Shown here: piece after piece, positions 33,079 through 45,631 of the stretch
Layout: every line of letters starts with the position of its first letter
How positions within the stretch are numbered: position 1 is the stretch's first letter
Program-made: the position numbers and the translations under genes
Notes under the pieces: generated by a model
What the model was told of the DNA's origin: nothing
Database searches by the model: none
What the model saw: only the letters and a program-made list of their open reading frames with translations
Assembly (NCBI GenBank): GCA_023548195.1
Contig: JAJHZJ010000014.1
Location: forward strand, 18,239,718-18,303,717
DNA length: 64,000 nucleotides
Direction of reading: 5' to 3'
Source of the DNA: Bettongia penicillata ogilbyi
Lineage: Eukaryota; Chordata; Mammalia; Diprotodontia; Potoroidae

Positions 33079-34980
33079 GGTAAATATGGGAATGGAGTCA
33101 AGATGGCAGAGTAAAAGCAGAGACTTGCTTGAACTCTCCCCCCAAACCCCTCCAAATACCTGTAAAAATGATTCTAAACAAATTTTAGAGCTGCAGAACC
33201 CACAAAAAAGATGGAGTGATACGAAACTCCAACCCAAGAAATCCTGGAATGTTGACCGGAAGGGTCTCTCACACTAGACTGGGAAATGAACTTAGTCCAA
33301 TGTGTGTCCACACTGCCACAGATGGATGAGAGCAAGACTCTGGAGACTGAGTCACTGGCAGCTGTAGCATTTTCTAGACTTTTCAACCTGCAAACACCAA
33401 AGACAATTTAGAAGATCAGTATGAGGGCTCTATCAGACCCAGGGAAGAGAAGAGCATGATCTAACCCTAGTGCCAAAGCGGAGAGAAGAGTGAGGTTAGG
33501 CCTCAGCCCCAGGGTGGCAGTGAAATCTCAGACCTCAGATGGTCAGGGATTGAACAACTTACCATAGAGGAATTGGAGGGATCTTTTTGCTGGTTCTGAG
33601 AAAGGATTCTCTTGCTTGCCCTGCTTGGATCTGGGTCACAGTCTTGGGTGGCCGTCTTGGGAGGAGCACTGGTATGGCAGATCTTGTGCCATTGGTAGAG
33701 AGGGAATCCTTCTCACGGTTCCAAGTAATAGATGAGTGATTGGGATCACTCATGGACCAGAGCACATGCCAAGAGAGCAGTAAACACATCTCCTTTGATC
33801 ATACAGCACTGGAAAAGCTAAAAATTTGTAGGTCCCTGGAGGGACAAAACCTCTGAATTTTGGGGCAGTACACTCTCCACTCTGAAAGCAGAGTCCTATC
33901 TTAACAAAGAGCTCAAAAGTCAAGTAATTGGATGGGGAAATGAACAAATAGAGGGAAAAAGTCAGACTATAAAATTTTGTTTTGGTGACAAGGAAGATCA
34001 AGACATATAACCAGAAGAAGAAAACTAAATCAAAGCTCCTACATCCAAAGCCTCCTAGGAAAATATGAATTCATCTCAGGCCATAGAAAAGCTCTAAAAG
34101 GACTTTGAAAATAAAATAAGAGAAGCAGAAGAAAATTGGGTAGAGAAATGAGAATGATGCAAGAAAATCATGAAAAATGAGTCCACAGTTTGCTAAAGGA
34201 GCACTAAAAAATGCTGAAAAAAATAACACCTTGAAAAATAGACTAATTCAAATGCAAAAGAGGTCCAAAAAGCCAATGAGGTGAAGAATGCCTTAAAAGG
34301 CAATTTGATCAGATGAAAAAGGAGATCCAAAAGTTCACTGAAGAAAATAATTCCTTAAAATTTAGAATGAAGCAAATGGAAGCCAATAACTATATGACAA
34401 TTCAGGAGATTATAAAACTAAACCAAAAGAACGAAAAAATAGAAGACAATGTGAAATATCTCATTGGAAAAGCCACTGAAATGGAAAATAAATCCAATAG
34501 AAAGAATCTTAAAATTATGGGATTACTTGAAAGTCATAATCAAAAAAGAGCCTAGACATCATCTTTCAAGAAATTACCAAGGAAAACTTCCCTGTTATTC
34601 TAGAACCAGAGAGTAAAATAGAAATGGAAAGAATTCACCTCCTGAAAGAGATCCCAAGAGGAAAATTCCTAGGAATATTGTAGCCAAATTCCAGAGTTCC
34701 CATGTCAAGCGAAAAATATTGCAAGCACCCAGAAAGAAACAATTCAAATGTTGTGGAAAGACAGTCTGAATAACACAAGATTTAGCAGCTTCTGCACTAA
34801 GAGATCAGAGGATCTGGAATACGATGTTGCAGAGGTAAAAGGAGCTAGGATTAAAACCAATAATCACCTACCTAGCACAACTAGGTATCATACTTTAGGG
34901 GCAAAATAGACATGCAACGAAATACAGAATTTCCAGGCATTTTTGATGAAAAGACCAGAGTTGAATAGAAAATTGGACTT
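33079..34980 (+). mobile_element. HAL1 element lacking its 3'UTR
   Basis: The 5' part ('gagtcaagatggcagagtaa') and 5'UTR match the element at 55,293. ORF1 remnants reach the extreme C-terminal codons and stop at 34,980 with no 3'UTR and no A tail. A perfect 15-bp TSD nevertheless flanks it. It sits in a SINE tail, whose text resumes at 34,996 ('cacttcacaaatcttaaagt'). Confidence 0.85.
34045..34980 (+). pseudogene. HAL1 ORF1p remnant (33-kb copy)
   Basis: The longest open piece is 34,313-34,555. It holds coiled-coil text ('KEIQKFTEENNSLKFRM'), then 'NDNVKYLIGKA'-type text and the RRM start ('NRKNLKIMGLLESH'). The C-terminal domain follows in other frames up to about 34,980. The ORF start is too decayed to place exactly. 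Confidence 0.7.
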
Positions 34981-34995
34981 TCAAATGAAAAATAG

Positions 34996-35060
34996 ATATA
35001 AAACACTTCACAAATCTTAAAGTACTGCCTAAATGCCAGTTAATTTTATTATTAGCCTAT
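34996..35060 (+). mobile_element. SINE 3' tail split by the HAL1
   Basis: 'aaaacacttcacaaatctta' and 'agtactgcctaaatgccagt' match the THER-type 3' end seen at 18,530-18,560. Joined to the bases before 33,078, it reads as one SINE tail. Confidence 0.6.
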
Positions 35061-36001
35061 AGTCATCATTCCTTGAACTTTCTAATGATTTCTGCTGACC
35101 TCAGGTAAAACTTATAGACCTCAATACAGAATTTTGTTGGCTTTTAACAACTGAATCTCTAAAATGTATAGACAGCACACTTCCGACTTAATCAAACAAT
35201 ATGTCATACTATGTTTTGTAGTGACTGCTAAGCAGGCTGATTAGAACATCTCTCCCCTCCTCCCTTTATTTTAAGCCAAGCATCACATGCTTTGTGAGTC
35301 TTTTCTCAGTTAAACACCTGCAGTTCCTTCTGTGGATTCTCATATGGCATAATGTTAATGCCTTTCCCATATTCATTGTCTTTCTTCACGCAATAGATTA
35401 TCAATGTCCTAAATACAATACAGTACAGATGTAGCCTGCTGAAAGCAGAATCCTGTACTGGTACTCTCATTGCCCTAGTTCTGGATGTTACATGTTCTCT
35501 TAATATGTCTAACATCTGAATTAGCTATTGTGGCTGTCATATTAAATTACTGACATAACCAATGTGTAGTCCACTACAACTCTTGAGATCAGTCTTCAGA
35601 AAAAACTGTTGTCAAATCATATCACCCCCATTTTGAATTGGTGAAACTGAATTTTTTTTAACTCATTGGTAAGACTTTGTATCCCTATTAAAATTCATTT
35701 TAGTAGATTCAGCCTAATGTTATATCCTGTTAAGAGTTTTGGGATTCTTCATTATGTTAGCTCTCCTGTCCATCTTTGTGTCATTTGAAAATTCTGGTAA
35801 GTAAATTCATTTATCTAAATAATTGACAAAAATATTAAATGGCATAGAACTAAGCACACATTCCTGGGGCACATCACTATAGATTTTTCCCAAGTTGTCA
35901 CTGAACCATTAAAGACTACCCATTACAATTGGCAGATATTTCCATTCCTACTTTTAAGGAGACTGCTCCAAATAGGTTCACTACAATTTTTTTGTTTGTT
36001 T
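35061..36001. other. Unassigned, with possible CR1/L3-like remnant
   Basis: Text at about 35,700-35,960 ('aaatattaaatggcatagaa', 'ttcctggggcacatcacta') resembles an old mammal-wide CR1-type LINE tail. The rest is unassigned. Confidence 0.35.
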
Positions 36002-36242
36002 TATTGAGTCATTCAGTCGTATGTGATTCTTTGTGACCCTACAAACCATAGTGTGCCAATGCTGGATGTGGAATTTTCTTGGCAAGATACTAGAGTGGCT
36101 TGTCATTTCTTCCTCCAGTAGATTAAGGTAAGCAGATGTAAAGTGACCTGCCCAGGGTCACAGAGCTAGTAAGTATCTGAGACTGCTCAGATTTTCCTGA
36201 TGCTAGGCCCAGCACTCTATCCATTGAGCCATCCAGCTGCTT
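36002..36242 (-). mobile_element. tRNA-derived SINE
   Basis: Minus-strand head 'agctggatggctcaatggat' with the core 'gtgaccctgggcaggtcac' and the tail 'atgactgaatgactcaata'. It is the same family as 921-1,160. Confidence 0.8.
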
Positions 36243-36384
36243 AATTTATGGTAATAAATCTCAATTCAGTCCTTAGTGCCCATCCTAAAAAACAAACATA
36301 AACACTTTGCAACTGACTCTACTAATCCTTCAAGCTATTATCTTATATCAATTCTCCCTATCACAGCAATCTCACAGAAGATAA

Positions 36385-36590
36385 TAACAATAGTTTACAT
36401 TTTGTGGTACTTTAAGTTTTATAAAGTAATTCATATCTCATTTGATCATTGTAATAACTCTAGGAGATAGGTGCTGTTATTTTCCACATTTACAGATGAG
36501 AAGAATGAGGATGAGAAGTTAAGTGACTTGTTCAAAGTCAGAAGTGTATAAAGCAGGTGTTTCTGACCCCAAGTTGTACAATCTTTTAAA
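36385..36590 (-). mobile_element. MIR/THER-like SINE
   Basis: Contains 'ttacagatgagaagaatgag' and 'aagttaagtgacttgttcaa' with the L2-type tail 'tttacattttgtggtacttt' at the left, read in minus orientation. Confidence 0.65.
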
Positions 36591-37139
36591 AATGCTTTCT
36601 GTAATCATGTCTGTTTCCTTATCTTATTTGATGAAAATTCTGTTTGTTCCTGGTTTTCCTGTAACTTGCATGATCATTCCTTATGTTTTTTTGATGGATA
36701 ATTTCCTTCTTCCCTGCTTAGAATAGGTAGAAGGGCATTTGGATGAAGATCAATGGAGGGATAAACAAGTAGTATTAAGTAAATAACAAAAAAAGGAATG
36801 AAAAGAAGGGTCCAGGAAACAAATTATATACATGGCAAAGAAGTATAATATAGAAGTGTTGGAAAATTTCTGTTGTCCCAGTATTGACTGCTGCTCTCAC
36901 TGCTCTGCCAAAAATAGAACAGCTAAAAATTTCTTGATTTGCCATGAAAATAATGGCATCCTTCAAAAGGTGGAAAAGGCAACAAGAGAAAATTCTATTA
37001 GCTTGCTATTCTCATTAATGGAAGAACTTATGAATGGAAGAATTGATTGTGGAGGTGGAAGCAATGGGAGCAATGGGAAGAAATGGCTGCTTCTTTCTAG
37101 AATTTCTGCTAGAAGAGAACTGGATATATAAGTGCACTT
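36591..37139. other. Unassigned sequence
   Basis: A stop-poor 99-codon plus-strand ORF (36,832-37,131) shows no family likeness and no codon bias that I can support as coding. Nothing else was recognised. Confidence 0.4.
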
Positions 37140-37900
37140 ACGATGTCTCAGTATTATAATAAGCACTAAAGGTATGAAGAAAGACAGAAGCAGTTCCTGC
37201 CTTCAGGGAGCATATATTTTAATGAAAGAGACAACATTTACAACTAGATATATACCAAACATATACCAAGTAAAAGATAACTAATCTCAGAAGGCAAGAC
37301 ACTAGCAGTTCTGAGGAAACAGGAAAGGCTTCCTACAGAAAGTAGAATTTGAATTGGGTCTTAAAGGAAGCTAAAAAGGCAGCTAAAAGGTAGAGGTGAG
37401 GTGGAGATGGAAAATGCAGTGTCATTTTGGAGGAATAGTAAGTAGGACAAGGTAGCTGGATCACAGAGTCTATGGAGGAGAGTAAAGTACAATAATACTG
37501 GAAAAATGTAAAAGGGCCAAGTTATCGAAGGATTTACATTCCAAATGGAGGACATTATAATAGATCCTGGAGGTGACAGGGAGCCACTGGAGTTTTAAGA
37601 ACAGAAGAATAACATGGTCAGACATATGCTTTAGAAAAATAACTTTGACAGCTGAACAGAAGATGAATTAGAAAGAGGATAAACTTGAAGAAGGTAGACC
37701 AATTAAAAAGTTAGGACAACAGTATAGGTAAGAAGTGATAAGGGGCTGAATTAGCATACTAACTGTATGAGTTAAGAAAAAGAGCATACATAGGAGACAT
37801 GCTAATAAGATTTGGCAATAAATTGTATCTTTAGGGTGAGGAGTCAAAAATGATGCCAAGGTTATAAGACTGGGTGACTGAGAAGATAGTGGTGCCTTCT
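37140..37900 (-). mobile_element. L2 LINE, 3' part (outermost layer of the 21-kb nest)
   Basis: Plus-strand text such as 'gcagttcctgccttcaggga', 'gatcctggaggtgacaggga' and 'gagccactggagttttaaga' is the reverse complement of the L2 3'UTR and RT C-terminus. It stops at 'atagtggtgccttctgg'. The continuation appears about 17 kb later at 55,021 ('agggaagttcagaaaaggga'). Confidence 0.78.
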
Positions 37901-37904
37901 GGTT

Positions 37905-39915
37905 GACTGGTTGGTTGTTTACCTTTCTTCTCAAAGAGCACTAAAATGAAATCACTATGTTAGAGTCAAAGTATAATGTATCCAGTTGTGACTGACCAGA
38001 TCAATATAAGCTCAAAAGGCTCTACCACAGGTCAGGCACAAATAGTTCATATGAACATTTGGAGAGAAGATTTCTCTAAATTTGCACATCTCACATTTCT
38101 TTTGAGCTACTGAAATTCTGCTTCACTTATAGAGCATAGTGTCTTCTTTGATGTGGGTATGCCATGTTGTATGGCCCTTTGCCAACGTCTCCCGTGTCAC
38201 ACAATCAATTCCAAAGTTCTTCAGAAAGACCTTGAGAGTGTCTTTGTACTGCTTCTTCTGTCCACTCTATGAGCATGTACTTTGTGTGAGTTCCCCATAA
38301 AATACAACTTTTGCTTAAAAGGTAAATGTACATTTGACATTGAAATAATGTAGACAGCCTATCAGAGTTGTAATCTCTTCAGCAGAGTTTGAATACTTGG
38401 CAGTTCCCCTCAGAAAGGGCCTCAGTGTCCACTGTTGCTAGGTGATCTTCAGAATCTTCCTAACATGATCCAAATCGAAGCAATTCAATTTCTTAGCATG
38501 ATCCATGGTAGACTCTTCAGGTTTCACAGACATACAAAGATGAGGTCACACAACAGTTCTGTAGATGTTCATTCTAGTACTTCTTTCCCATACTTTTTTC
38601 TTCAGTCTCCCAAACACTAAGCCAAGTTTGGCAATGCATGTATTAACCTCACCATCTGTATGTATGTCCCTGGAAAATATACTGCCAAGATAAGCAAACA
38701 TCCACAGCATCCATAATTTCTCCATTTCCTGTAACAGATGGCTCTATGTATGGATGGTGTTGGCTGGTGAAGAACCTGTTTTCTTTTTGGAGTTAATTGT
38801 AAGTCAAAATTAGCACAAGCCCAAGAGAATTGAACCATACTTTGTTGCATCTCAGCTCCAGAGGTTGCATCCAGTACACAATTATCTGGGAACAAAAAAA
38901 GCCATGCAACAGCTATCCCTCTACTTTAGTCTTGACTTGTAGCCTTTTTAGGTTATATAATTTACCATCAATTTGGTCTGACAACCTTACTGAAAACATT
39001 ATGCTAAAAAACATGGGAGCAAATGCAACAGCCCTGTTTTATTCCATTTGTAACTTGGAGAGTGTGGGAGCATTGTCCATTACTACAATCCTGATGAAAT
39101 TCTCTAGGCAACCAAATTTTGACATAATTTTCTATCAGCCCTAAAAACCAATAGCATCAAAGGCTGTGGTCAGATTGATGAAAGTTGTGAGCAGATCTTT
39201 GTTTTGTTCCTGACATTTTTCTTGAAGCTGTTGGGCAGCAAACACCATATTGAATGTTCCTTGGCCCTTTCTGAAGACACACTGGCTCTAAAGTAAATAA
39301 CCATTTTCCAGATGAAGGATCAGCCTAGTAAGGAGAACTCTGGCAGAAACCTTACCAGTAATGACTAATAGAGGTACCCCCTATGATTGTCACAGGACAA
39401 TGAATTTTCTTTACCTTTACAGACACGGAGAAGCGAGGCATCCTTGAACCTCTTCTTGCTATGTAACTTGGAAAATTTCAAACTTTTCTATTAGTAGTGG
39501 TCCTCTAGCCTTGTAACTCTGACCTGGAATAGAATCAGCACTAAGAACTTTGCCATATGAGAGGATCTTAATAGTATTGAACATCTCTTCCTTATTAGGA
39601 AAATTCCCTAGAGAGATTAACTTCAACCTGAGGTATACATTCAATGGCCTCAGCAGGGATTAATGAAGGTCTTTAGAGAACACTGTGGAAGTGTTCATCC
39701 CATCACCCTAGGATCATGTCCTTACTACTCTTCAATGTGGCTCCTTTAGCACTGAGTATTTGAGCTGTGTCATGTGTATTTGGTGTATAAATAGCCCTTA
39801 GGGCATCATCAAAGCACTTTGGATTATTATCAGCATAAAACTGAATTTCATCTGCTTCCTCAGAGTCAAGAATACTGCCTCTGTCTAAGCTTTGCTTGAA
39901 CTTTAGTTTTTCTTT
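37905..39915 (-). mobile_element. RTE-like LINE, RT and 3' part
   Basis: The minus-strand 3' end consists of short GGTT/CCAA-type repeats ('ggttgactggttggttg' on plus), the tandem tail usual for RTE-clade LINEs in marsupials. A short 3'UTR and RT remnants follow. The 5' half (endonuclease) lies at 52,790-54,790 beyond about 12.9 kb of nested insertions. Confidence 0.75.
38300..39915 (-). pseudogene. RTE-like reverse transcriptase remnant
   Basis: A clear piece is 38,617-38,895, with 'GAEMQQSMVQFSWACANFDL' and 'LTPKRKQVLHQP', the stretch just after the RT active site in this LINE group. Broken text upstream (39,700-39,890) reads as the linker before RT ('ALRAIYTPNTHDTAQILSAK'). Stops and frameshifts are frequent. 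It reads in the same direction as the endonuclease half. Confidence 0.7.
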
Positions 39916-39924
39916 TGTTTATTT

Positions 39925-40334
39925 TCCCCACTTGATAGAAATTTTTTTCCAACTATATGTAAAGATAATTTTTTACATTCACTTTTGTAAGATGTTGAGT
40001 TTCAAATCTTTTCCTCCCTCCATCCCTTTCCTTCTCTTTCCCCAAGACAGTGAACAATCTGATACAGGCTATACATATACAATCCTATTAAACATATTTT
40101 CACATTAGTCATGTTGTAAAACAAGAATCAGAAAAAAGGGAAAAACCACGAGAAAGAAAAAAACAGAAAAAGAGATAAAATTGTGTGCTTTGATCTGCGT
40201 TTGGACTGCACAATCCTTTCTTTAGATATGGATACCATTTACCCTCATGAGATTCTTTGGAATTGTCTTAGAAAATCATATTTCTGAGAAGCTCTAAGTC
40301 TATCAGTGTTGGGCATTGCACAATATTGCTGCTT
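39925..40334 (-). mobile_element. L1 3'UTR fragment
   Basis: Text such as 'gaaaaaagggaaaaaccacg', 'gatctgcgtttggactgcac' and 'ggcattgcacaatattgctg' is an L1-type 3'UTR in minus orientation. It is truncated to about 0.4 kb and abuts the 3' end of the next element. Confidence 0.5.
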
Positions 40335-40924
40335 TTTAAATTTTTTTTTCAGTTTTTTGCAATCATTTCCATAAGTCTTAGATATTCTCCCCATCCCTCC
40401 CATCTCTCACCCCGAGACAGAATAAAAAGTTATATGGGTTCTCCATTTTCACATTGGTCATGTTGCATAGAAAAATTAAAATGAATGAGAGAAACCATGA
40501 GAAAAACCCAAACGAAGCATAACATAAGAGAAAATATTCTGCTTTATTCTGCATACTAATTCCATAGTTTTTCTCTGGATATTGTTTTGTATTTTCTGCA
40601 TCTATTGAGATAATCCTATGATTTCTGTTAATTTTGTTATTGATACATTTAATTTTGTTGTAATAGGTCTTTGTACCATTTCATGTAATTTACCCTTTTA
40701 TGCCACCTTCTTTACTCTTCTCCCAGTACAATCTTATTTTCTTACCATTGAATTATTTTTTCTGTCATCACATCAAATTCAACTTACATCCATACCCTCT
40801 GTCTATGCATACTCCTTCTAAATTTCATAATAAAGACACAGCTCTCAAGAATCACAAGTATTATCTTCCCATGAAGGGGTATAAGCAGTTTAACTTAATT
40901 GAATAATATATTCCTATTTCTTTC

Positions 40925-41130
40925 CTATTTGCTTTTCTTAAGCCTCTCTTGAGTCTTGTATTTGAGATCAAACACTCTGTTGAACTCCAGTCTTTCCATA
41001 AGGAAAATTTGCAAGTCCCCTATTTCTTTGAATGTCCATCTCCTATGCTGAAAGATTATGCTGAGTTTTGCTGGGTAGTTGATACTTGGTTGTAACCCAA
41101 GCTCCTTTGCCTTATAGAATATCATATTCT
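40925..41130 (-). pseudogene. ORF1p C-terminus of the old element
   Basis: The open frame reads 'KELGLQPSINYPAKLSIIFQ' and then 'RRWTFKEIGDLQIFLMERLE', the L1 ORF1p C-terminal domain. The middle of the protein continues at 44,052-44,400 and the coiled coil at 47,391-47,567. Confidence 0.75.
41116..41130 (+). repeat. Left TSD of the HAL1 at 41 kb
   Basis: 'agaatatcatattct' recurs exactly at 44,037-44,051. The site is nearly palindromic. Confidence 0.95.
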
Positions 41131-44036
41131 TTATTTTTATTTTTATTTTTTTTTAAATATTTATTTATTTAACTTTTTACATTCATTTTCACAAAATTTT
41201 GGGTTCCAAATTTTCTCTCCTTTTATCTCCTCCCCCCACCCCAATACCCCAAGCAATCTAATTTTCCCTATCTCCAATCTGCCCTCTCTTCTGTCATCCC
41301 TCCCTTCTCTTGTCCCCATCTTCTCTTTTCTCCTGTAGGGCCAGATGACTTTCTATTCCTCATTAACTGTATGCCTTCTTTCCTAGTAGCAACAACAATA
41401 CTAAACAGTTGTTCCTAAAACTTTGAGTTCCAAATTCTCCCCATCCCTCCCTCCCCACCCATTCCCTTTGGTACGGCAGGCAATTCAATATCGGCCATAT
41501 CTTTGTAGTTTTGCAAATGACTTCGATAATAGTCGTGTTGTGTAAGACTAACTGAATTACCCTCCATCCTAACCTGCCCCTCATTGTTTCCCTTCTGTCT
41601 TTTGATCCTGTCCCTCCTTGAGTGTTGACTTCAAATTGCTCCCTTCTCCCATTGCCCTCCCTTCCATCATCCCCTCCCCCTTGCTTATCTCCTTCTCCCC
41701 TACTTTCTTATACTGTAAGATAGGTTTTCATACCAAAATGAGTGTGCATTTTATTCCTTCTTTTAGTCAAACGTGATGAGGGTAAACTTCTTGTTTTTTT
41801 CTTCTCAGATCTCCTCTTTTTCCCTCCACTAAAAAGTCTCCTACTTGCCTCTTAAATGACATATAAGTACCCCCTTCCATTTCACCCTCTTTCCTCCCAC
41901 TACATTTCTCTCTCACCATTTACCTTAATTTCTTTTAAGATATGGTCCCATCCTATTCAATTCAATCTGTGCTCTCTGTCTCTGTATGTGTGTGCATGTG
42001 TGTATGTGTGCATACATGTACATGTGTGTGTATGGACTCACCAACTACCCAGATGCTGAAAAGTTTTAAGAGTTACAAATATTGTCTTTCCATGTAGGAA
42101 TGTAAACAGTTCACTTCTGGTAAGTCCCTTAAGACTTCTCTTTGCTGTTTACTTTTTCATGCTTCTTCTCATTCTTGTGTTTGAAAGTCAAATTTTCTTT
42201 TCAGCTCTGGTCTTTTCATCAAGAATGATTGAAAGTCCTCTGTTTCACTGAAAGACCATATTTTCCCCTGAAGTATTATACTCAGTTTAGCTGGGTAGGT
42301 GATTCTTGTTTTGAGTCCTAGTTCCTTTGACTTCTGGAATATTCTATTCCACACTCTTCGATCCGTTAATGTAGAAGCTGCTAGATCTTGAGTTATCCTG
42401 ATTGTATTTCCACAATACTGGAATTGTTTCTTTCTAGCTGCTTGCAAGATTTTCTGCTTGAGCTGGGAGTTCTGGAATTTGGCCACAATGTTCCTAGGAG
42501 TTTCTCTTTTTGGATCTCTTTCAGGTGGTGATTGATGGATTCTTTCAATACTTATTTTGCCTTCTGGTTGTAGAATTTCAGGGCAGTTTTCCTCGATGAT
42601 TTCATGGAAGATGATATCTAGGCTCTTTTTTTTGATCATGACTTTCAGGTAGTCCCATAATTTTTAAATTGTCTCTCCTGGATCTATTTTCCAGGTCAGT
42701 TGTTTTTCCCATGAGATATTTCACATTCTCTTCCATTTTTTCAGTCTTTTGGTTTTGTTTGGTGATTTCTTGGTTTCTCGTAAAGTCATTAGACTCCATC
42801 TGTTCCATTCTAATTTTGAGAGAACTATTATTTCAGTGAGCTTTCAAACCTCTTTTCCCATTTGGCTAATTCTGCTTTTGAAAGCATTCTTCTCCTCATT
42901 GGCTTTTTTAACCTCTTTTGCCAATTGAGTGAGCCTATTTTTCAAGGTGTTATTTTCTTCAGCATTTTTTTGGGTCTCCTTTAGCAAGGTATTGACCCGT
43001 TTTTGATATTTTTCTTGCATCTCTGACATTTCTCTTCCCAGTTTTTCCTCCACTTGTCTAACTTGCTTTTCAAAATCCTTTTTGAGCTATTCCAAGACCT
43101 GAGCCCACCCGACATCCCCCTGGGATGTCTGGGGTACTGAGGCCCCACTCTCCACATCTTTCCCTGATGGCAAGAATATGTCCTCGTAGTCGTCAGATCC
43201 GAAAGTCGGGATCATTTGCATCCGTTCGAAAAAACTCTCTATAGTCTTATTTTTCTTCCCTTTTCTAGGCATTTTCCCAGCCAGTTACTTGACTTCTGAG
43301 ATTCCTGTCCACCCCCGCCTAGATATGCCCAGCTAGTGATTGGGGTCTGAGATTCAAATGGGCTTACCATGGCAGGCACCACTGCTAATGAATGTGAACT
43401 TTAGTTCTGGTGCTGGGGTGGGGGTAGGGCTGCCTCCCAGGCTCAGCTCCCTCAGGGGTTTTATGCAGAGACCTTCAGTAATGGAGCAGGGTCAGGCAGG
43501 GCTGTCTCCCATGCTCAGCTCCCTCAGGTTGTTTATGCAGAGACTTTCAATAATGAAGATCCTGCCTGCTGCTGGGGGAGTCCCGGGCCGCTGCCGTGCC
43601 ACCGCTGCCTCTGCTGCCACCCCCGCCTCTGCCTCTGACTCTGCCTCTGCCACTTCCTCCCGAGGGGCCTGAGTCACAGGGACACTCCGCTCCCCCTCTC
43701 ATCCAGCCCAGCCTTCTCTCTCACTGACCTGTAGCTTCTGTGGTCAGAGGGACCTTCCCGGCCACCGGAGCTTCTGTCCCTGAAGCCTGCTCGGATCAGC
43801 TTCTCTGGGGCCGCGGCCAGGGCAGCGCTGGGGTGGGTTCCACTTTCTGGGGTGCAACGGACCCTGGGGACAGCTCTCCAGGGCTCTCCGGAACGGTAAT
43901 CTCTTCCACTCTGTTTCTGCACACCTTGCAGTGATCCAGAACTTATGGGGATCTCTTTTTACATTAAATCTATGGGCTGTGGGTTCAGAGCTCGTAAACG
44001 TGCATCTTTCTACTCCGCCATCTTGACTCCGCCCCT
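41131..44036 (-). mobile_element. Full-length HAL1 element
   Basis: The 2.9-kb element has a 5'UTR (43,273-44,036) starting 'ggcggagtcaagatggcg' on the minus strand, ORF1 and a 3'UTR of about 1 kb with a TG-rich tract, then an A/T tail. It has a perfect 15-bp TSD. It is the clearest complete HAL1 here and shows that the ORF1-only structure is the full element. Confidence 0.93.
42169..43272 (-). pseudogene. HAL1 ORF1p (full-length copy, broken)
   Basis: The ATG at 43,270-43,272 begins 'MPRKGKKNKTIESFF'. Open pieces in order are 43,087-43,272 (N-terminus), 42,844-43,053 (coiled coil, 'EENNTLKNRLTQLAKEV'), 42,602-42,808 (RRM start, 'RRDNLKIMGLPESHD') and 42,169-42,639 (RRM and C-terminal domain, 'PRNIVAKFQNSQLKQ', 'TQDLAASTLTDRRVW'). 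A few frameshifts and stops separate them. Its role in live elements would be RNA binding; the polymerase must come from L1. Confidence 0.88.
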
Positions 44037-44051
44037 AGAATATCATATTCT
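44037..44051 (+). repeat. Right TSD of the HAL1 at 41 kb
   Basis: Exact match to 41,116-41,130. Old-element ORF1 text continues on both outer sides. Confidence 0.95.
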
Positions 44052-44400
44052 AAGGCCTCTGATCCTTTTGTGTAGAAGTTGCAATGTTCTGCATAATTCT
44101 GATTGTGGTTCCATGATTTTTAAGCTGTTTCTGGGTGCTTGCAGTATATTTTCCTTGACCTGATAATTCTCACATTTGGCTACAATGTTCTTGTCATTTG
44201 CATTTTGAAATTTCTTTCAGGAAGTCATTCATGGAGTCTTTGAATGTCTCTTTTACTGTCTGGTTCTAGGAGCTCAGGATAGTTTTCCTTGATAACTTGT
44301 TGAAAGACGCTGTCCAGGCTTTTTTTTTTTTTTTTTCATTTTGGCTTTAGGTAGTCCAATAATTCTGAAATTATCTCTCCTGAGTCTATTTTCCAGGTCA
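44052..44400 (-). mobile_element. Old ORF1-only element, ORF1 middle part
   Basis: The minus strand reads the RRM and central part of ORF1 with many changes. It ends at 'attttccaggtca', which is duplicated at 47,378-47,390 around the L1 insertion. Confidence 0.72.
44388..44400 (+). repeat. Left TSD of the L1 at 44.4 kb
   Basis: 'attttccaggtca' recurs exactly at 47,378-47,390. Confidence 0.93.
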
Positions 44401-45631
44401 GGCAGAGGCAAGATGGTGGAGTGAGAGCAACTACTCACCTAAACTCTCAGAAAAACTCTTCAGGTACCTCTAAAAAGATAATCTGAATTGATTTTGGAGG
44501 GGCAGAATCCAATAGGAGACAGACTGTGGCAGATTTCTAGCCCAGGACAGACTGGAAGGTTGACAGGAATGATCTCCTGTGTGGGTATGGAGGAGCCCAC
44601 AGCACATAATGCACAGCTCACAGGCTGAACCAGCATGGTCAATGCCATGGCAGGGTTGAGTAGGAAGCCCTGGGCAATTTAAAGCTGTAGATGCACTGAG
44701 GATTCTCAAACATATCAGCTCAGGACAGGCATCCAGGGGAACTGAGGGAAAGAGAAGCACAGAAACCTAGGTAATTGCAGCAGCAGCTCCTGAGACTATC
44801 AGCCCACAGATTAAATGTCTGTAAGTCACCTGCTTGAACCTCTGGGAGTCAAGATGGCAGAGTGATCAGTAATTGCTATCTCCCTCCCCTTGTCAACCTT
44901 GAAGAGCCCAGAGAATATTTCCCCAAGAAAAAATCCTGGAACAGTGGGATCAGACAAAAGGGAAAACAGTATGTTAGCAGATGAGGCTAGGAAAATCACT
45001 AAGGAGGGTCTCTCTTGCTGTGGCTGAAGGGAATGAGTGCAGGCCAAGAGCTGTCCCAGACAACTCCACCTCAACAAACTGGTAGGAGATCCTGATCCCC
45101 AGGGGGATGGAGCCCACAACCACCAACACCAGGACCCAGGCATGTCTCAGCTCCCCAGGGGAATAGGGAAGACACTAGTGCAGAGAGGTTCACAAACCAT
45201 TGAGCTTACCTATGGTGTAGCTCATCAGAGAACTTCTGTGGCCAGACCACTCCTCCTCCACACTTAATGCAGTTAGCTCCAGGGTAACTCCAGGGACACC
45301 AAGAAAGACTTCACCTGATCATTGCTTTCAAACATCAACCCGCTCATTACCAAGTGAACTACAGCATTTTAGCTTCCAGCTGAAAGACCCAGAGGCCACA
45401 ACACACAAAGTCTCAAGTTCAAGGCATGAGAACTGTGAGACAGAGTCCCCTGTGTCCCAGAAGCAGAGATCTGCTTTAAAAGCCAGAAAAAGGATGATCA
45501 TCTTGAGCAAGAAGCAAGGCAGAAAAGAAAAAAAAAAACAGAATCATTCCTATGGGGACAAGGACCAAAACATGAATATCAAAGAGGTCAGAATTGAGAC
45601 TATATTCCTATCTGAAAGTTTAGATGGGAAT

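Larger units (their letters stand above)
40335..41130 (-). mobile_element. Old ORF1-only L1/HAL1 element, 3' part
   Basis: A 3'UTR of about 580 bp is followed directly by the ORF1 C-terminus, with no ORF2 between. It is cut at 41,130 by a HAL1 insertion and resumes at 44,052, 47,391 and 52,550. It is the host for three later insertions. Confidence 0.7.

Noticed and set aside
36832..37131. A 99-codon ORF as a possible host exon
   Set aside because: No splice-site pair, domain or convincing codon pattern could be supported, and open frames of this length occur by chance in 64 kb.
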